Assembly: GCA_900119285.1 (NCBI GenBank) | Contig: FPIT01000013.1 | Span: 31,598-95,597 of the forward strand | Origin: Prevotellaceae bacterium HUN156 | GTDB taxonomy: Bacteria > Bacteroidota > Bacteroidia > Bacteroidales > Bacteroidaceae | Direction: 5' to 3' | DNA length: 64,000 bases | The notes under the pieces: generated by a model | What the model saw: only the letters and a program-made list of their open reading frames with translations | What the model was told of the DNA's origin: nothing | The model's database searches: none | Translations under genes and position numbers: made by a program | In this document: piece by piece, positions 47,375-56,329 of the stretch | Layout: each line of letters begins with the position of its first letter | Numbering within the stretch: the first letter of the stretch is position 1

Positions 47375-49570
47375 TTAGTTAGCCATTTCAGATATAAACT
47401 TGATACGTACCAATCGAATCTCGTCTTCTGAACATTCTTTACCTAATTCATCTAAGGCAGCCTCTAACGAATCCGTTTCACTTTCTGCGAAATAATCGTA
47501 TATATCATCAATGCGGTCATCATCCATTACATCTTCCAGGAAATAGTCGATATTCAGCTTGGTACCGCTGTAGACAATAGCCTCAACCTCATCTAGAAGT
47601 TCCTCAAATTCCAGTCCCTGTGCTGCTGCAATATCATCAAGGGCAATCTGTCGGTCAATTGCCTGAATTATCTTCACTTTGAGTATTGACTTCTTGGCTA
47701 CAGTACGCACTCGAAGATCTGAATGTCTTACGATTTCATTCTCTTCGCAATAGGTCTTTATCAGATCAACAAACTCCTTGGCATAAGGTTGCTTCACCTT
47801 ACCCTCTCCCACTCCCTGAATATTCTTTAATTCCTCCAAGGTAATGGGATAATCGGTAGCCATCTGTTCAATAGACACATCTTGGAATATCACATAAGGC
47901 GGACGTTCCATACGTTTGCTCACCTTCTTACGCAGGTCTTTCAGCATAGCGCTAAGCGTAGGATCCAGCGCACTTGTGCCTACCTCATGGTCTGAAACAC
48001 TTTCGTAGTCTTCAGCAAATTCATTATCTTCCACAATCATAAACGACTGCGGGTTCTTCATAAACTTCTTACCTGCAGATGTCAGTTTGAGCAGTCCATA
48101 GTTTTCTACATCCTTCTTCAGATAGCCAGCAATCAGTGCCTGACGGATAACGGGATTCCAATGTTTCTCGTTCTCATCTTCACCAGCACCAAACAGTTCA
48201 TGATTCTGATGCTTATGGGCAAGAATCTCTTCTGTCTCATGACCAGTTACAAAGTCTATCACATAGTCAGAACGGAAATTCTCCTTCAGAGCCTGTACAG
48301 CTTTCAATACTATAATCAGCAGTTTTTCTGCCTCAATCTTCGTCTTGGGATGCAGACAGTTATCACAGTTATGGCAATTATCTGGCGTATATTCCTCTCC
48401 GAAATAGTGAAGCAGCATCTTACGTCGGCATACAGATGTTTCTGCGTAAGCCGCTGTCTCTGCCAACAGCTGTCGACCGATATCCTGCTCTGCCACAGGT
48501 TTTCCCTCCATAAACTTATCCAGTTTCTGAAGGTCTTTCTGTGCATAGAAAGTAATACACATACCTTCTCCGCCATCGCGACCGGCACGACCAGTTTCCT
48601 GATAGTATCCTTCCAACGACTTGGGAATATCATAATGTATCACAAAACGTACATCGGGTTTATCAATACCCATACCAAAGGCGATAGTTGCCACGATAAC
48701 GTCAATCTTCTCCATCAAGAAATCATCCTGTGTCTGCGAACGCAGGGCTGATTCCAGTCCTGCATGATAAGCGGCAGCTTTGATATCATTTGCTTTCAAT
48801 ATCTCCGCCAGTTCTTCCACTTTCTTACGGGAGAGGCAGTAGATAATACCACTTTTTCCAGGATGCTGTTTGATGAATTTGATAATATCCTTATCAACGT
48901 CCACCGTCTTGGGGCGTACCTCATAATATAAATTAGGGCGGTTGAACGAGCTCTTAAACTCTGTAGCATCCACAATACCCAAATTCTTCTTGATATCCGT
49001 ACGCACCTTATCTGTGGCTGTTGCCGTCAGTGCAATGATAGGCGCTAGTCCTATCTCATTAATAATAGGACGAATGCGACGATACTCTGGACGGAAGTCA
49101 TGTCCCCATTCCGAGATACAGTGAGCCTCATCTATGGCATAGAAAGAAATCTTCGCTTGCTTCAAGAATTCCACATTGTCTTCTTTCGTCAATGACTCTG
49201 GAGCCACATACAGCAACTTCGTCTTTCCCGCCATGATATCTGCCTTTACCTGATCAATAGCCGTCTTATTCAGTGATGAGTTCAGATAATGAGCAGTACC
49301 CTCCTCACTCATAGAACTGATAACATCCACCTGATTCTTCATCAGCGCAATCAGTGGAGAAATAACGATAGCCGTACCATCCATCAGTAGCGACGGCAAC
49401 TGATAGCACAAAGACTTACCGCCACCCGTCGGCATCAACACAAAAGTATCTTTGCCGTCGAGCACGTTCTGCACTATTGCTTCCTGATCGCCTTTGAACT
49501 TATCAAAGCCGAAATATTTCTTAAGAGCATCTGTAAGATTCTGCATCTTTGCCATAGGCTTGCCTTTCAT
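47375..49570 (-). CDS. recQ: ATP-dependent DNA helicase RecQ
   Basis: A 731-residue superfamily 2 3'-5' helicase for recombination and fork repair. Walker A PTGGGKS (residues 47-53), DEAH box (147-150), motif VI QETGRAGRDG, a zinc-binding cysteine cluster (CRRKML...CHNCDNC, about 378-401), an RQC winged helix and a helical HRDC-type domain (about 515-590). The C-terminal ~130 residues (after HRDC) are an acidic extension absent from E. coli RecQ (609 aa) but common in Bacteroidetes. It starts 2 bp after the clpX stop; MAKMQNL at 49555 is an alternative start. Confidence 0.93.
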   Translation of the reverse strand: MKGKPMAKMQNLTDALKKYFGFDKFKGDQEAIVQNVLDGKDTFVLMPTGGGKSLCYQLPSLLMDGTAIVISPLIALMKNQVDVISSMSEEGTAHYLNSSLNKTAIDQVKADIMAGKTKLLYVAPESLTKEDNVEFLKQAKISFYAIDEAHCISEWGHDFRPEYRRIRPIINEIGLAPIIALTATATDKVRTDIKKNLGIVDATEFKSSFNRPNLYYEVRPKTVDVDKDIIKFIKQHPGKSGIIYCLSRKKVEELAEILKANDIKAAAYHAGLESALRSQTQDDFLMEKIDVIVATIAFGMGIDKPDVRFVIHYDIPKSLEGYYQETGRAGRDGGEGMCITFYAQKDLQKLDKFMEGKPVAEQDIGRQLLAETAAYAETSVCRRKMLLHYFGEEYTPDNCHNCDNCLHPKTKIEAEKLLIIVLKAVQALKENFRSDYVIDFVTGHETEEILAHKHQNHELFGAGEDENEKHWNPVIRQALIAGYLKKDVENYGLLKLTSAGKKFMKNPQSFMIVEDNEFAEDYESVSDHEVGTSALDPTLSAMLKDLRKKVSKRMERPPYVIFQDVSIEQMATDYPITLEELKNIQGVGEGKVKQPYAKEFVDLIKTYCEENEIVRHSDLRVRTVAKKSILKVKIIQAIDRQIALDDIAAAQGLEFEELLDEVEAIVYSGTKLNIDYFLEDVMDDDRIDDIYDYFAESETDSLEAALDELGKECSEDEIRLVRIKFISEMAN

Positions 49571-49572
49571 TA

Positions 49573-50790
49573 TTAGCTTAAATGTGACTTTGCGAGTTGC
49601 TGTTCAGCATACTCTTTTGTCACTTCAAAGGATTTCATTCGCTTAGAAGGCGCTTCAAACATAGCGTCCATCATGATATTCTCCACGATAGAGCGCAAGC
49701 CGCGAGCACCTAATTTATATTCCACAGCCTTATCCACCATCAGGTTTAAGGCATCCTGTGTAAAGGTCAACTCGATGCCATCCATCTGGAACAGTTTGAT
49801 ATACTGCTTCACGATAGAGTTCTTCGGCTCCATCAAGATACGAGCCAATGCCTCACGGTCTAATGGATTCAGATAGGTCAGCACAGGCAGACGACCGATG
49901 ATCTCAGGTATCAAGCCAAACGACTTTAAGTCTTGTGGCTGGATATACTGCATCAAGTCGTTCTTGTCTATCTTGCGTACATTCTGCACAGAGTTATATC
50001 CCACAACATGCGTATTCATGCGCTGTGCTATCTTACGCTCAATGCCATCGAAAGCACCGCCACAGATAAACAAGATGTTATGAGTATCTAGATGGATATA
50101 CTCCTGATCGGGATGCTTACGTCCGCCCTTAGGTGGGACATTCACGATAGTACCTTCCAATAGTTTTAGCAGTCCCTGCTGCACACCCTCACCGCTCACA
50201 TCACGAGTGATAGAAGGATTATCTGACTTACGGGCAATCTTGTCAATCTCGTCTACAAAGACGATACCACGCTGAGCAGCGTCCACATCATAGTTAGCCA
50301 CCTGCAGCAGACGTGTCAGGATGCTTTCTACATCTTCACCCACATAACCGGCTTCTGTAAATACAGTAGCGTCAACAATAGTAAAAGGTACATCCAGCAT
50401 CTTGGCGATAGTACGAGCAAGCAATGTCTTACCAGTACCCGTAGAACCTACCATGATGATATTTGACTTCTCAATCTCCACGCCATTATCGTCGGCTGGC
50501 TGCTGAAGACGCTTATAGTGATTATATACCGCAACAGAGAGATAGCGTTTAGCCTCATCTTGACCGATAACATATTGGTCCAGATGTTCCTTTATCTCCT
50601 TCGGTTTAGGAATTCGTTTTGTCTTAAAATCAGTTTTCTGTTTTTTGGCGTCAGGACCAAAGCCATTAGCCATGGCAACCTGATAAGCTTGTACAGCGCA
50701 GTCTTCACAGATGCATCCGTTCACACCCGAGATTAAGAGTTTCACCTCTTTCTCTGTACGTCCACAGAAATCACATTGTTTCTTTGCCAT
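49573..50790 (-). CDS. clpX: ClpX, unfoldase subunit of ClpXP
   Basis: A 405-residue AAA+ unfoldase that threads tagged proteins into ClpP. The N-terminal zinc-binding domain has C6, C9, C28 and C31 (plus C26). Walker A GSTGTGKT spans 115-122, Walker [10 protein letters not shown] is near 185, and sensor and RKH-like regions follow. It lies 3 bp after clpP on the same strand, in the conserved order tig-clpP-clpX, with recQ added downstream. Confidence 0.96.
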   Translation of the reverse strand: MAKKQCDFCGRTEKEVKLLISGVNGCICEDCAVQAYQVAMANGFGPDAKKQKTDFKTKRIPKPKEIKEHLDQYVIGQDEAKRYLSVAVYNHYKRLQQPADDNGVEIEKSNIIMVGSTGTGKTLLARTIAKMLDVPFTIVDATVFTEAGYVGEDVESILTRLLQVANYDVDAAQRGIVFVDEIDKIARKSDNPSITRDVSGEGVQQGLLKLLEGTIVNVPPKGGRKHPDQEYIHLDTHNILFICGGAFDGIERKIAQRMNTHVVGYNSVQNVRKIDKNDLMQYIQPQDLKSFGLIPEIIGRLPVLTYLNPLDREALARILMEPKNSIVKQYIKLFQMDGIELTFTQDALNLMVDKAVEYKLGARGLRSIVENIMMDAMFEAPSKRMKSFEVTKEYAEQQLAKSHLS

Positions 50791-50793
50791 CTA

Positions 50794-51459
50794 TTATTTC
50801 TTCTTCAATACTTGGTCAATCATTCCATACTCTTTAGCCTCCTCTGCTGTCATCCAGTAGTTACGGTCTGAGTCATTCCACACCTTGTCGTATGGTGTAT
50901 GCGAATGTTCTGAAATGATGGTATAGAGTTCCTTCTTAAACTTCATAATCTCCTTGGCCTCAATCTCGATATCTGAAGCCTGTCCCTGAACACCGCCCAA
51001 TGGTTGGTGAATCATCACGCGACTATGAGGCAATGCAGAGCGTTTGCCTTCTGCGCCTGCCACCAACAGAACGGCAGCCATAGAAGCAGCCATACCTGTA
51101 CAAATGGTAGCCACGTCGCTTGAGATAAACTGCATGGTATCATAGATACCCAGACCAGCCGTTACGCTACCACCAGGTGAGTTCAGATAAATACTGATAT
51201 CCTTACCTGAATCTACAGAGTCCAGATACAGCAACTGTGCCTGCAGCGTATTGGCAGTATAATCGTCAATCTGAGTGCCAAGGAAGATGATACGATCCAT
51301 CATCAAACGAGAGAACACGTCCATCTGTGTAACATTCAGCTGACGCTCCTCTAGGATATACGGGTTCAGATACTGAGCCTGTGCGCTCATTACTTCATCA
51401 AGCACCAGGCCATTGATTCCAAGATGCTTAGTAGCATATTTTCTAAAATCGTTGTTCAT
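50794..51459 (-). CDS. clpP: ClpP protease subunit
   Basis: A 221-residue serine protease forming the 14-mer chamber of ClpXP. The catalytic Ser126 is in GMAASMAA and His151 in SRVMIHQPLGG; an Asp in DSDRNYWM completes the triad. The reading frame extends upstream through the tig terminator to 51513, so the biologically sensible start is MNNDFRK at 51459. It is located between tig and clpX. Confidence 0.96.
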   Translation of the reverse strand: MNNDFRKYATKHLGINGLVLDEVMSAQAQYLNPYILEERQLNVTQMDVFSRLMMDRIIFLGTQIDDYTANTLQAQLLYLDSVDSGKDISIYLNSPGGSVTAGLGIYDTMQFISSDVATICTGMAASMAAVLLVAGAEGKRSALPHSRVMIHQPLGGVQGQASDIEIEAKEIMKFKKELYTIISEHSHTPYDKVWNDSDRNYWMTAEEAKEYGMIDQVLKKK

Positions 51460-51489
51460 AATCATATACAAAGTAAATACAAAATTACA

Positions 51490-51528
51490 AAAAAAAGTCG
51501 GAATGCAACACATTCCGGCTCTTTTTTT
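51490..51528. terminator. Bidirectional terminator between tig and clpP
   Basis: AGTCGGAATG (51496-51505) pairs with CATTCCGGCT (51511-51520, one G-U) and is flanked by A-runs on one side and T-runs on the other. On the minus strand it ends tig 46-84 bp after its stop. ClpP transcription must then start downstream of it or rely on read-through. Confidence 0.85.
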
Positions 51529-51573
51529 GGTTAAAGAAATATAAAGAGTATCTCTTTTTATCTTTATCTTATT

Positions 51574-52938
51574 TTACTTCTCCTGAAGCATCTTCTGGAA
51601 GTCTTCCAGTGAGATGGCTTTCTCGTCGAGCTTAACAACGCTCTTCAGGGCAGCAGTCAGCTTCACGTCAACGGCACGATCTACCAATCCGTCAACATTC
51701 TCACGCTTCTTCAGCATCTCCTGAGCATAGTTGTCAAGATACTCCTCGGGAACGTTTGCCATACCGTACTGAGCGAACTGAACACGAGCAGCCTCCTTAG
51801 CGGTCTCCTTCAGGTCAGCTTCCTCAATCTTGATACCCTGAGCAGCTACCAGCTGTTCCTTAATCAGGTGCCAAGCCAATTCCTTGATGCTAGCATCGAA
51901 GTTCTTCTCTACGAAGTCAGCGCCCTTATCCTTATTGTTGTTCAGCATTACGCGCTTCAGCAGAGCCTCTGGGAATTCCAGCTTACCAATCTTCTTCTCC
52001 ATGTGCTTGCGAACATCGAGCAGGAACTTGTAGTCTGAGTCAGACTTGAACTGAGCAGCAATCTGGTCAGCAATCTTCTGACGGAACTCCTTCTCGTTCT
52101 TTACTGTACCCTCACCGAAGGTCTGATTGAACAGGTCCTTATTGATCTCAGCCTTAGTGAAGCGAGAAATCTCGGTAATCTGATAAGTGAAGTCACCCTC
52201 GTGGTTCTTCACCTCATCCTTCTGAATCTTCAGCAGGCTAGAAACCTCTACATCACTCTCGGGATAAGCCTTACGAGGATTCCATGTAATAATATCACCC
52301 AACTTAGCACCGTCGAAGAGTTTCTTCTGATCCTCAACCTTGATATACTGAGGCATCAGTACTGCATCGCTAACCTCGATGCCACCTTCCTTTACGTTGC
52401 CTTTCTCATCCAACTCACGGAGGTCACCCTTCAGCATGTCGCGCAGCTCACCGTCGAAGTTTTCAACCTTCTCGTAGTGACCGGCACGGCTCTGATACAT
52501 CTCAACCTGCTGGTCGATGAGCTTGTCGTCAACTGTGATATTGTAGTATTCAACCTTATCCTTGCCGCTAATCTTAGCCTCGAACTGAGGAGCTACAGCG
52601 ATATCGAACTTAAATACCAGGGGCTGCTCACCTTCAAAGTCCAGCTGTTCCTGCTGGTCGCTTGGCAGAGGCTCACCCAACATCTGAATCTTGTTCTCAC
52701 GAACATACTCATAAAGTTTCTCACCCAGCATCTTGTTAACAACATCAACCTTAATGCTGGTACCGAACTGACGCTTGATCATGCCGATAGGAGCCTGACC
52801 AGGACGGAATCCGGGAATGTTTGCACGCTTACGATAGTCTTTCAGTGTCTTCTCAACTTCAGGCTGATAGTCAGCCGTCTCCAGGGTGATAGTCATCAGA
52901 CCATTCACCTTGTCGGGAGCTTCAAATTGAATATTCAT
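51574..52938 (-). CDS. tig: Trigger factor
   Basis: A 454-residue ribosome-bound chaperone for nascent chains. The N-terminal ribosome-binding domain (about 1-115) has the signature GFRPGQAPIGMIKRQFG. The central region (about 150-245) is PPIase-like but weakly conserved. The long helical C-terminal chaperone domain follows (about 260-454). The promoter box TACCTTTG is at 52992-52985. Heads the tig-clpP-clpX-recQ gene order, with a terminator before clpP. Confidence 0.94.
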   Translation of the reverse strand: MNIQFEAPDKVNGLMTITLETADYQPEVEKTLKDYRKRANIPGFRPGQAPIGMIKRQFGTSIKVDVVNKMLGEKLYEYVRENKIQMLGEPLPSDQQEQLDFEGEQPLVFKFDIAVAPQFEAKISGKDKVEYYNITVDDKLIDQQVEMYQSRAGHYEKVENFDGELRDMLKGDLRELDEKGNVKEGGIEVSDAVLMPQYIKVEDQKKLFDGAKLGDIITWNPRKAYPESDVEVSSLLKIQKDEVKNHEGDFTYQITEISRFTKAEINKDLFNQTFGEGTVKNEKEFRQKIADQIAAQFKSDSDYKFLLDVRKHMEKKIGKLEFPEALLKRVMLNNNKDKGADFVEKNFDASIKELAWHLIKEQLVAAQGIKIEEADLKETAKEAARVQFAQYGMANVPEEYLDNYAQEMLKKRENVDGLVDRAVDVKLTAALKSVVKLDEKAISLEDFQKMLQEK

Positions 52939-52984
52939 TTTCTTTCTTATACCTTATTAATTATATATAATCGCTTTGAGCGTG

Positions 52985-52992
52985 CAAAGGTA
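52985..52992 (-). promoter_or_regulatory. TACCTTTG -7 promoter box for tig
   Basis: Minus-strand TAnnTTTG match about 47 bp before the tig start. Confidence 0.6.
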
Positions 52993-53031
52993 GTAATTAT
53001 TTGCGAATTACTACTTATGAATTATGATTTA

Positions 53032-53829
53032 TTAACTATCTTCCTCCTTTGCACGTTGTTCTTCCAAAGCCGAGAAATCTTTCTGACGCAAGACAAACGA
53101 CTCGGTCAGATAGTTCTTACGGACAATGGGGTTGGCAGCCAATTCTTCAGGAGAACCGTGGAAAAGAATTCGTCCCTCAAACAACAGGTATGCGCGATCG
53201 GTGATACAAAGCGTATCTTCCACATTATGGTCTGTAATCAAGATTCCGATGTTACGGTCTTTCAGTTTCCATACGATAAACTGAATATCCTCAACGGCGA
53301 TGGGGTCTACACCGGCAAAAGGCTCGTCGAGCATGATAAATTTGGGCTCGATAGCCAAGCAACGGGCAATCTCCGTACGACGACGCTCACCACCCGACAA
53401 CTGGTCGCCCTTATTCTTGCGCACCTTCTGCAGACGGAATTCCTTAATCAGACTTTCCAATTTCTCCAGCTGATACTCACGGGGTTTACCTGTCATCTCC
53501 AGTACCGAGAGGATATTATCCTCTACCGACATCTTGCGGAATACAGAAGCCTCCTGAGCCAAATAGCCGATACCAGCACGGGCACGCTTATACACAGGAT
53601 AGTCGGTCACCTCCTCATCACCCAGATAAATATGGCCACCATTAGGCACAATCAGGCCTGTCGTCATATAGAACGATGTAGTTTTTCCGGCACCGTTAGG
53701 ACCCAGCAGTCCCACAATCTCGCCTTGTTTTACATCGAACGACACGTCATTCACCACGGTACGTTTGCCGTATCGCTTCACTAGTCCTTCTGTGCGCAGC
53801 ACCAGCTGCTCTTGTTCCATATTATCCAT
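53032..53829 (-). CDS. lptB: LPS export ABC transporter ATPase
   Basis: A 265-residue ABC ATPase that powers extraction of lipopolysaccharide from the inner membrane with LptFG. Walker [11 protein letters not shown], the LptB-type Q-loop region [17 protein letters not shown], signature LSGGERRR, Walker [15 protein letters not shown] and H-switch ITDHNVEDT are all present. A TAACTTTG box at 53846-53839 rules out the longer frame and leaves the ATG at 53829 (or 53820). It is divergent from mlaE, with a 22-bp-period array in between. Confidence 0.93.
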   Translation of the reverse strand: MDNMEQEQLVLRTEGLVKRYGKRTVVNDVSFDVKQGEIVGLLGPNGAGKTTSFYMTTGLIVPNGGHIYLGDEEVTDYPVYKRARAGIGYLAQEASVFRKMSVEDNILSVLEMTGKPREYQLEKLESLIKEFRLQKVRKNKGDQLSGGERRRTEIARCLAIEPKFIMLDEPFAGVDPIAVEDIQFIVWKLKDRNIGILITDHNVEDTLCITDRAYLLFEGRILFHGSPEELAANPIVRKNYLTESFVLRQKDFSALEEQRAKEEDS

Positions 53830-53838
53830 AATCGTTTG

Positions 53839-53846
53839 CAAAGTTA
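53839..53846 (-). promoter_or_regulatory. TAACTTTG -7 promoter box for lptB
   Basis: Minus-strand TAnnTTTG match 10 bp before the ATG at 53829, implying a very short leader. Confidence 0.55.
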
Positions 53847-53879
53847 GTATAAACCGAGCGAAATACAAAATAAAAAACA

Positions 53880-53989
53880 ACTTTATTTGTTTTCTCTACG
53901 AGAAACCATCGGTTTCCTTACTGGAAACCATCGTTTTCAAGCCTAGAAAACATTGTTTTCCCTACCAGAAAACGCCATGAAAATATTTA
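53880..53989. repeat. 22-nt-period palindromic array (GAAAAC..GTTTTC type)
   Basis: Unit starts at 53902, 53924, 53946 and 53968, exactly 22 bp apart. Each begins with a core such as GAAACCATCGGTTTCC, GAAACCATCGTTTTC or GAAAACATTGTTTTCC, and a 6-7-bp variable spacer follows. A degenerate unit at 53880 keeps only the right half (GTTTTC at 53889). The cores are 15-16-bp imperfect palindromes. The array lies between the divergent lptB and mlaE promoters, 34 bp or more from either -7 box. Confidence 0.9.
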
Positions 53990-54047
53990 ATTCAGGCAAA
54001 AAGAATGTAAAATAGTTAGAAGAATAGTCGTTTTCAAAAAAATTGTG

Positions 54048-54055
54048 TATCTTTG
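54048..54055 (+). promoter_or_regulatory. TATCTTTG -7 promoter box for mlaE
   Basis: TAnnTTTG match 11 bp before the ATG at 54066. It excludes the upstream in-frame start at 54045. Confidence 0.6.
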
Positions 54056-54065
54056 CACGCAGATT

Positions 54066-54821
54066 ATGATTACAAGATTACTCAATAATTGGTTGACCAA
54101 CCTCGGCAAGTTTATGATGCTGATGGGTCGTACGTTCTCCATGCCAGAGCGCTTTCGCATGTTTTGGAAGCAGTATGTCAAGGAGATGGCTCAGTTGGGT
54201 ATCAATTCCATTGGCATCGTACTGCTCATCTCATTCTTCATTGGTGCAGTCATCTGTATTCAGATGAAGCTAAACATCCAGTCTCCTTGGATGCCACGAT
54301 GGGTATCGGGATACACAACACGTGAGATTATGTTGCTGGAATTCTCAAGTTCCATCATGTGTCTGATTCTGGCTGGTAAAGTAGGATCAAACATTGCCTC
54401 TGAGATAGGAACCATGCGTGTAACACAACAGATTGACGCTCTCGACATTATGGGCATCAATTCTGCCTGTTATCTTATCCTTCCTAAGATTCTCGGCATG
54501 CTGACCATTATGCCGCTATTGGTAATCTTCTCCAGTGCAATGGGCATTATGGGAGCCTACGGAACGGCATACATCGGAAACATCATTGTGCCCGACGATT
54601 TGACATTAGGCTTACAGCATGACTTCAAGTCGTGGTTCGTCTGGATGTCTATTATCAAGAGCCTATTCTTTGCCTTCATCATATCGGCTGTACCTTCCTA
54701 TTTCGGTTATACCGTGGAGGGTGGTTCTGTTAATGTAGGTAAGGCCTCAACCGACGCTGTGGTCAGTTCGAGTGTACTCATCCTTTGTTCCGACGTATTC
54801 TTAACACAACTGCTGTCATGA
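54066..54821 (+). CDS. mlaE: MlaE-type ABC permease
   Basis: A 251-residue inner-membrane permease of the MlaE family, which moves phospholipids between inner and outer membranes with MlaF and an MCE protein. About five hydrophobic helices are visible. The family region GAVICIQMKLN and the conserved segment LEFSSSIMCLILAGKVGSNIASEIGTMRVTQQIDAL (the EQ-type cytoplasmic loop) are clear. It overlaps mlaF by 4 bp (ATGA). The MCE-domain partner is not in this window. Confidence 0.9.
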   Translation: MITRLLNNWLTNLGKFMMLMGRTFSMPERFRMFWKQYVKEMAQLGINSIGIVLLISFFIGAVICIQMKLNIQSPWMPRWVSGYTTREIMLLEFSSSIMCLILAGKVGSNIASEIGTMRVTQQIDALDIMGINSACYLILPKILGMLTIMPLLVIFSSAMGIMGAYGTAYIGNIIVPDDLTLGLQHDFKSWFVWMSIIKSLFFAFIISAVPSYFGYTVEGGSVNVGKASTDAVVSSSVLILCSDVFLTQLLS

Positions 54822-55588
54822 TTGAAGTAAAGGACTTACATAAGAGCTTTGAAGGAAGAGAAGTACTGAAGGGTATCAGCACTGTCTTTGAAGATGGTAA
54901 GACGAATCTTATCATCGGACAGAGCGGTTCTGGTAAAACCGTACTGATGAAGAACCTTGTAGGACTCTTCGAACCTACCAGCGGACAGATTCTCTACGAC
55001 GGTCGTGACTTTGTGGCAATGTCTAAAGACGAGAAGGTAATGATGCGCCGCGAGATGGGAATGATATTCCAGTCGGCAGCGCTTTTCGACTCACTCACCG
55101 TTCTGGAGAACGTTATGTTCCCATTGGACATGTTCTCAAACATGACCTACCGCGAACGCAAACAGCGTGCAATGGACTGTCTGGCTCGAGTCAACCTGGT
55201 AGGAGCAGAGAAGAAATATCCTGGCGAGATATCTGGTGGTATGCAGAAGCGTGTTGCCATTGCTCGTGCTATTGCCTTGAATCCTAAATACTTGTTCTGC
55301 GATGAGCCTAACAGTGGATTGGACCCCAAGACATCATTGATTATCGATGACCTACTCCACTCCATCACTAATGAATTCAACATGACTACGATTATCAATA
55401 CCCACGACATGAATTCAGTGATGGGCATTGGCGAGAATATCATCTTCATCTATGAAGGACACAAGGAATGGCAGGGTGTTTCTTCAGAGATTATGACTTC
55501 TACCAACAAGCGCCTGACAGACTTCATCTTTGCCAGTGACCTGTTGAAAGATATGCGCGATGCTGTAACGGGAGCAAAAAGAGGATAG
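54818..55588 (+). CDS. mlaF: MlaF-type ABC ATPase
   Basis: A 256-residue ATPase partner of MlaE. Walker A IGQSGSGKTVLM, the Q-loop in MIFQSAALFDSLTVLENV, signature ISGGMQKRVAIARA, Walker B YLFCDEPNSGLDP and H-switch NTHD are present. The ISGGMQKR signature is typical of MlaF rather than of lipoprotein exporters. The start at MIEVKDLHKSF (54818) gives the standard 4-bp overlap with mlaE. A strong 17-bp-stem terminator follows at 55622. Confidence 0.92.
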   Translation: MIEVKDLHKSFEGREVLKGISTVFEDGKTNLIIGQSGSGKTVLMKNLVGLFEPTSGQILYDGRDFVAMSKDEKVMMRREMGMIFQSAALFDSLTVLENVMFPLDMFSNMTYRERKQRAMDCLARVNLVGAEKKYPGEISGGMQKRVAIARAIALNPKYLFCDEPNSGLDPKTSLIIDDLLHSITNEFNMTTIINTHDMNSVMGIGENIIFIYEGHKEWQGVSSEIMTSTNKRLTDFIFASDLLKDMRDAVTGAKRG

Positions 55589-55621
55589 TTAAGGGTTGAG
55601 GTTAAGAAAAAGGAATAAAAA

Positions 55622-55661
55622 AAATAAAGGATTGAATACTTTGTTATTCAATCCTTTATTT
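55622..55661. terminator. Bidirectional terminator, 17-bp stem
   Basis: AAATAAAGGATTGAATA (55622-55638) pairs perfectly with 55645-55661 across a 6-nt loop. On the minus strand it is followed by a long T-rich run (TTTATTTTTTTTATT). It ends both the mla operon and the small gene at 55660-55761, whose stop codon lies at its edge. Confidence 0.88.
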
Positions 55662-55761
55662 AGTATGCTATTCTGTAATTATACATTCTTGCCATATTGA
55701 GACAAAACTCTTTGTAAGCTTCGCTCTCTAACCATTTCTTAATTAACTTTTTCATAATCAT
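55660..55761 (-). CDS. 33-residue small basic protein
   Basis: A short reading frame with every sign of a real gene: a TACCTTTG promoter box at 55819-55812, an AAAGGAA ribosome-binding sequence just before it, a start (MIMKKLIKKW..., or MKKLIKKW from 55755), and a stop that abuts a strong terminator. The peptide is basic at the N-terminus, then has an amphipathic helix-like middle (LESEAYKEFCLNMA), and ends MYNYRIAY. No family recognised. It could be a small regulatory or membrane-associated peptide. Confidence 0.6.
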   Translation of the reverse strand: MIMKKLIKKWLESEAYKEFCLNMARMYNYRIAY

Positions 55762-55811
55762 TTCCTTTCTTTTTTCTTAATAATATATCGTTATCCCTCT
55801 AAATCACGATG

Positions 55812-55819
55812 CAAAGGTA
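55812..55819 (-). promoter_or_regulatory. TACCTTTG -7 promoter box for small gene
   Basis: Minus-strand TAnnTTTG match about 50 bp before the small reading frame. Nothing else downstream on this strand would need it. Confidence 0.6.
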
Positions 55820-55918
55820 CGACGAAAAGAACAATAATCCAAGAAAAATCAGCCTTTTAGGCGAAAAAGAGGAGAATTATTGATTAATATCAAATCCTTG
55901 TGCACGCACACACAGCCT

Positions 55919-56329
55919 CTATCTCATCTTCCACTTTCCATCAACTTCTACCATTGGCACGGTAATTTCCTCTTGGGTAGAGTCATTATAGGATAAGAGT
56001 AGGAAAGCATAAACCAGATGTAATGTTGAGTCACGGCGACCAACATTTGACGAGATAGCTACAGCATGCAAGCCTTCGTGATGCTGCTGAATATCTTGCA
56101 GATACTGCTCGTTGGCTTTCATCAGTTGCTGACGATAGTCGGCAGGCAAGCTATCGTAGCCTGCCTTACCTTCTAAGAATCCGTCAGGGAATCCTTCCAA
56201 CAAACGGTTATAGTATGTCTGAGCAGCTTCTGCAGCCTGCTGTTCTGGAGTAGTTTCACTACAACCCACGAATCCCAGCAGACCGAGTAAGCCCATCAGG
56301 CCCATTACAAGACTCCCTTTCTTAATCAC
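55919..56329 (-). CDS. Hypothetical lipoprotein downstream of der
   Basis: A 136-residue lipoprotein (lipobox GFVGC, Cys about residue 23; [15 protein letters not shown] is a clean type II signal). The mature part has a helix [24 protein letters not shown] and a strand-rich C-terminus ending [13 protein letters not shown], resembling the compact alpha+beta folds of DUF4878/NTF2-like lipoproteins (low certainty). It overlaps der by 4 bp, so it is the last gene of the DUF177-to-der transcript. Confidence 0.75.
   Translation of the reverse strand: MIKKGSLVMGLMGLLGLLGFVGCSETTPEQQAAEAAQTYYNRLLEGFPDGFLEGKAGYDSLPADYRQQLMKANEQYLQDIQQHHEGLHAVAISSNVGRRDSTLHLVYAFLLLSYNDSTQEEITVPMVEVDGKWKMR

Noticed and set aside
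51459..51513. Longer N-terminus for ClpP
   Set aside because: It would be translated through the tig terminator hairpin and has no ClpP similarity.
52201..53784. 527-codon open frame on the plus strand
   Set aside because: Antisense to tig and lptB and crossing their promoters. No family motif; both opposing genes are certain.
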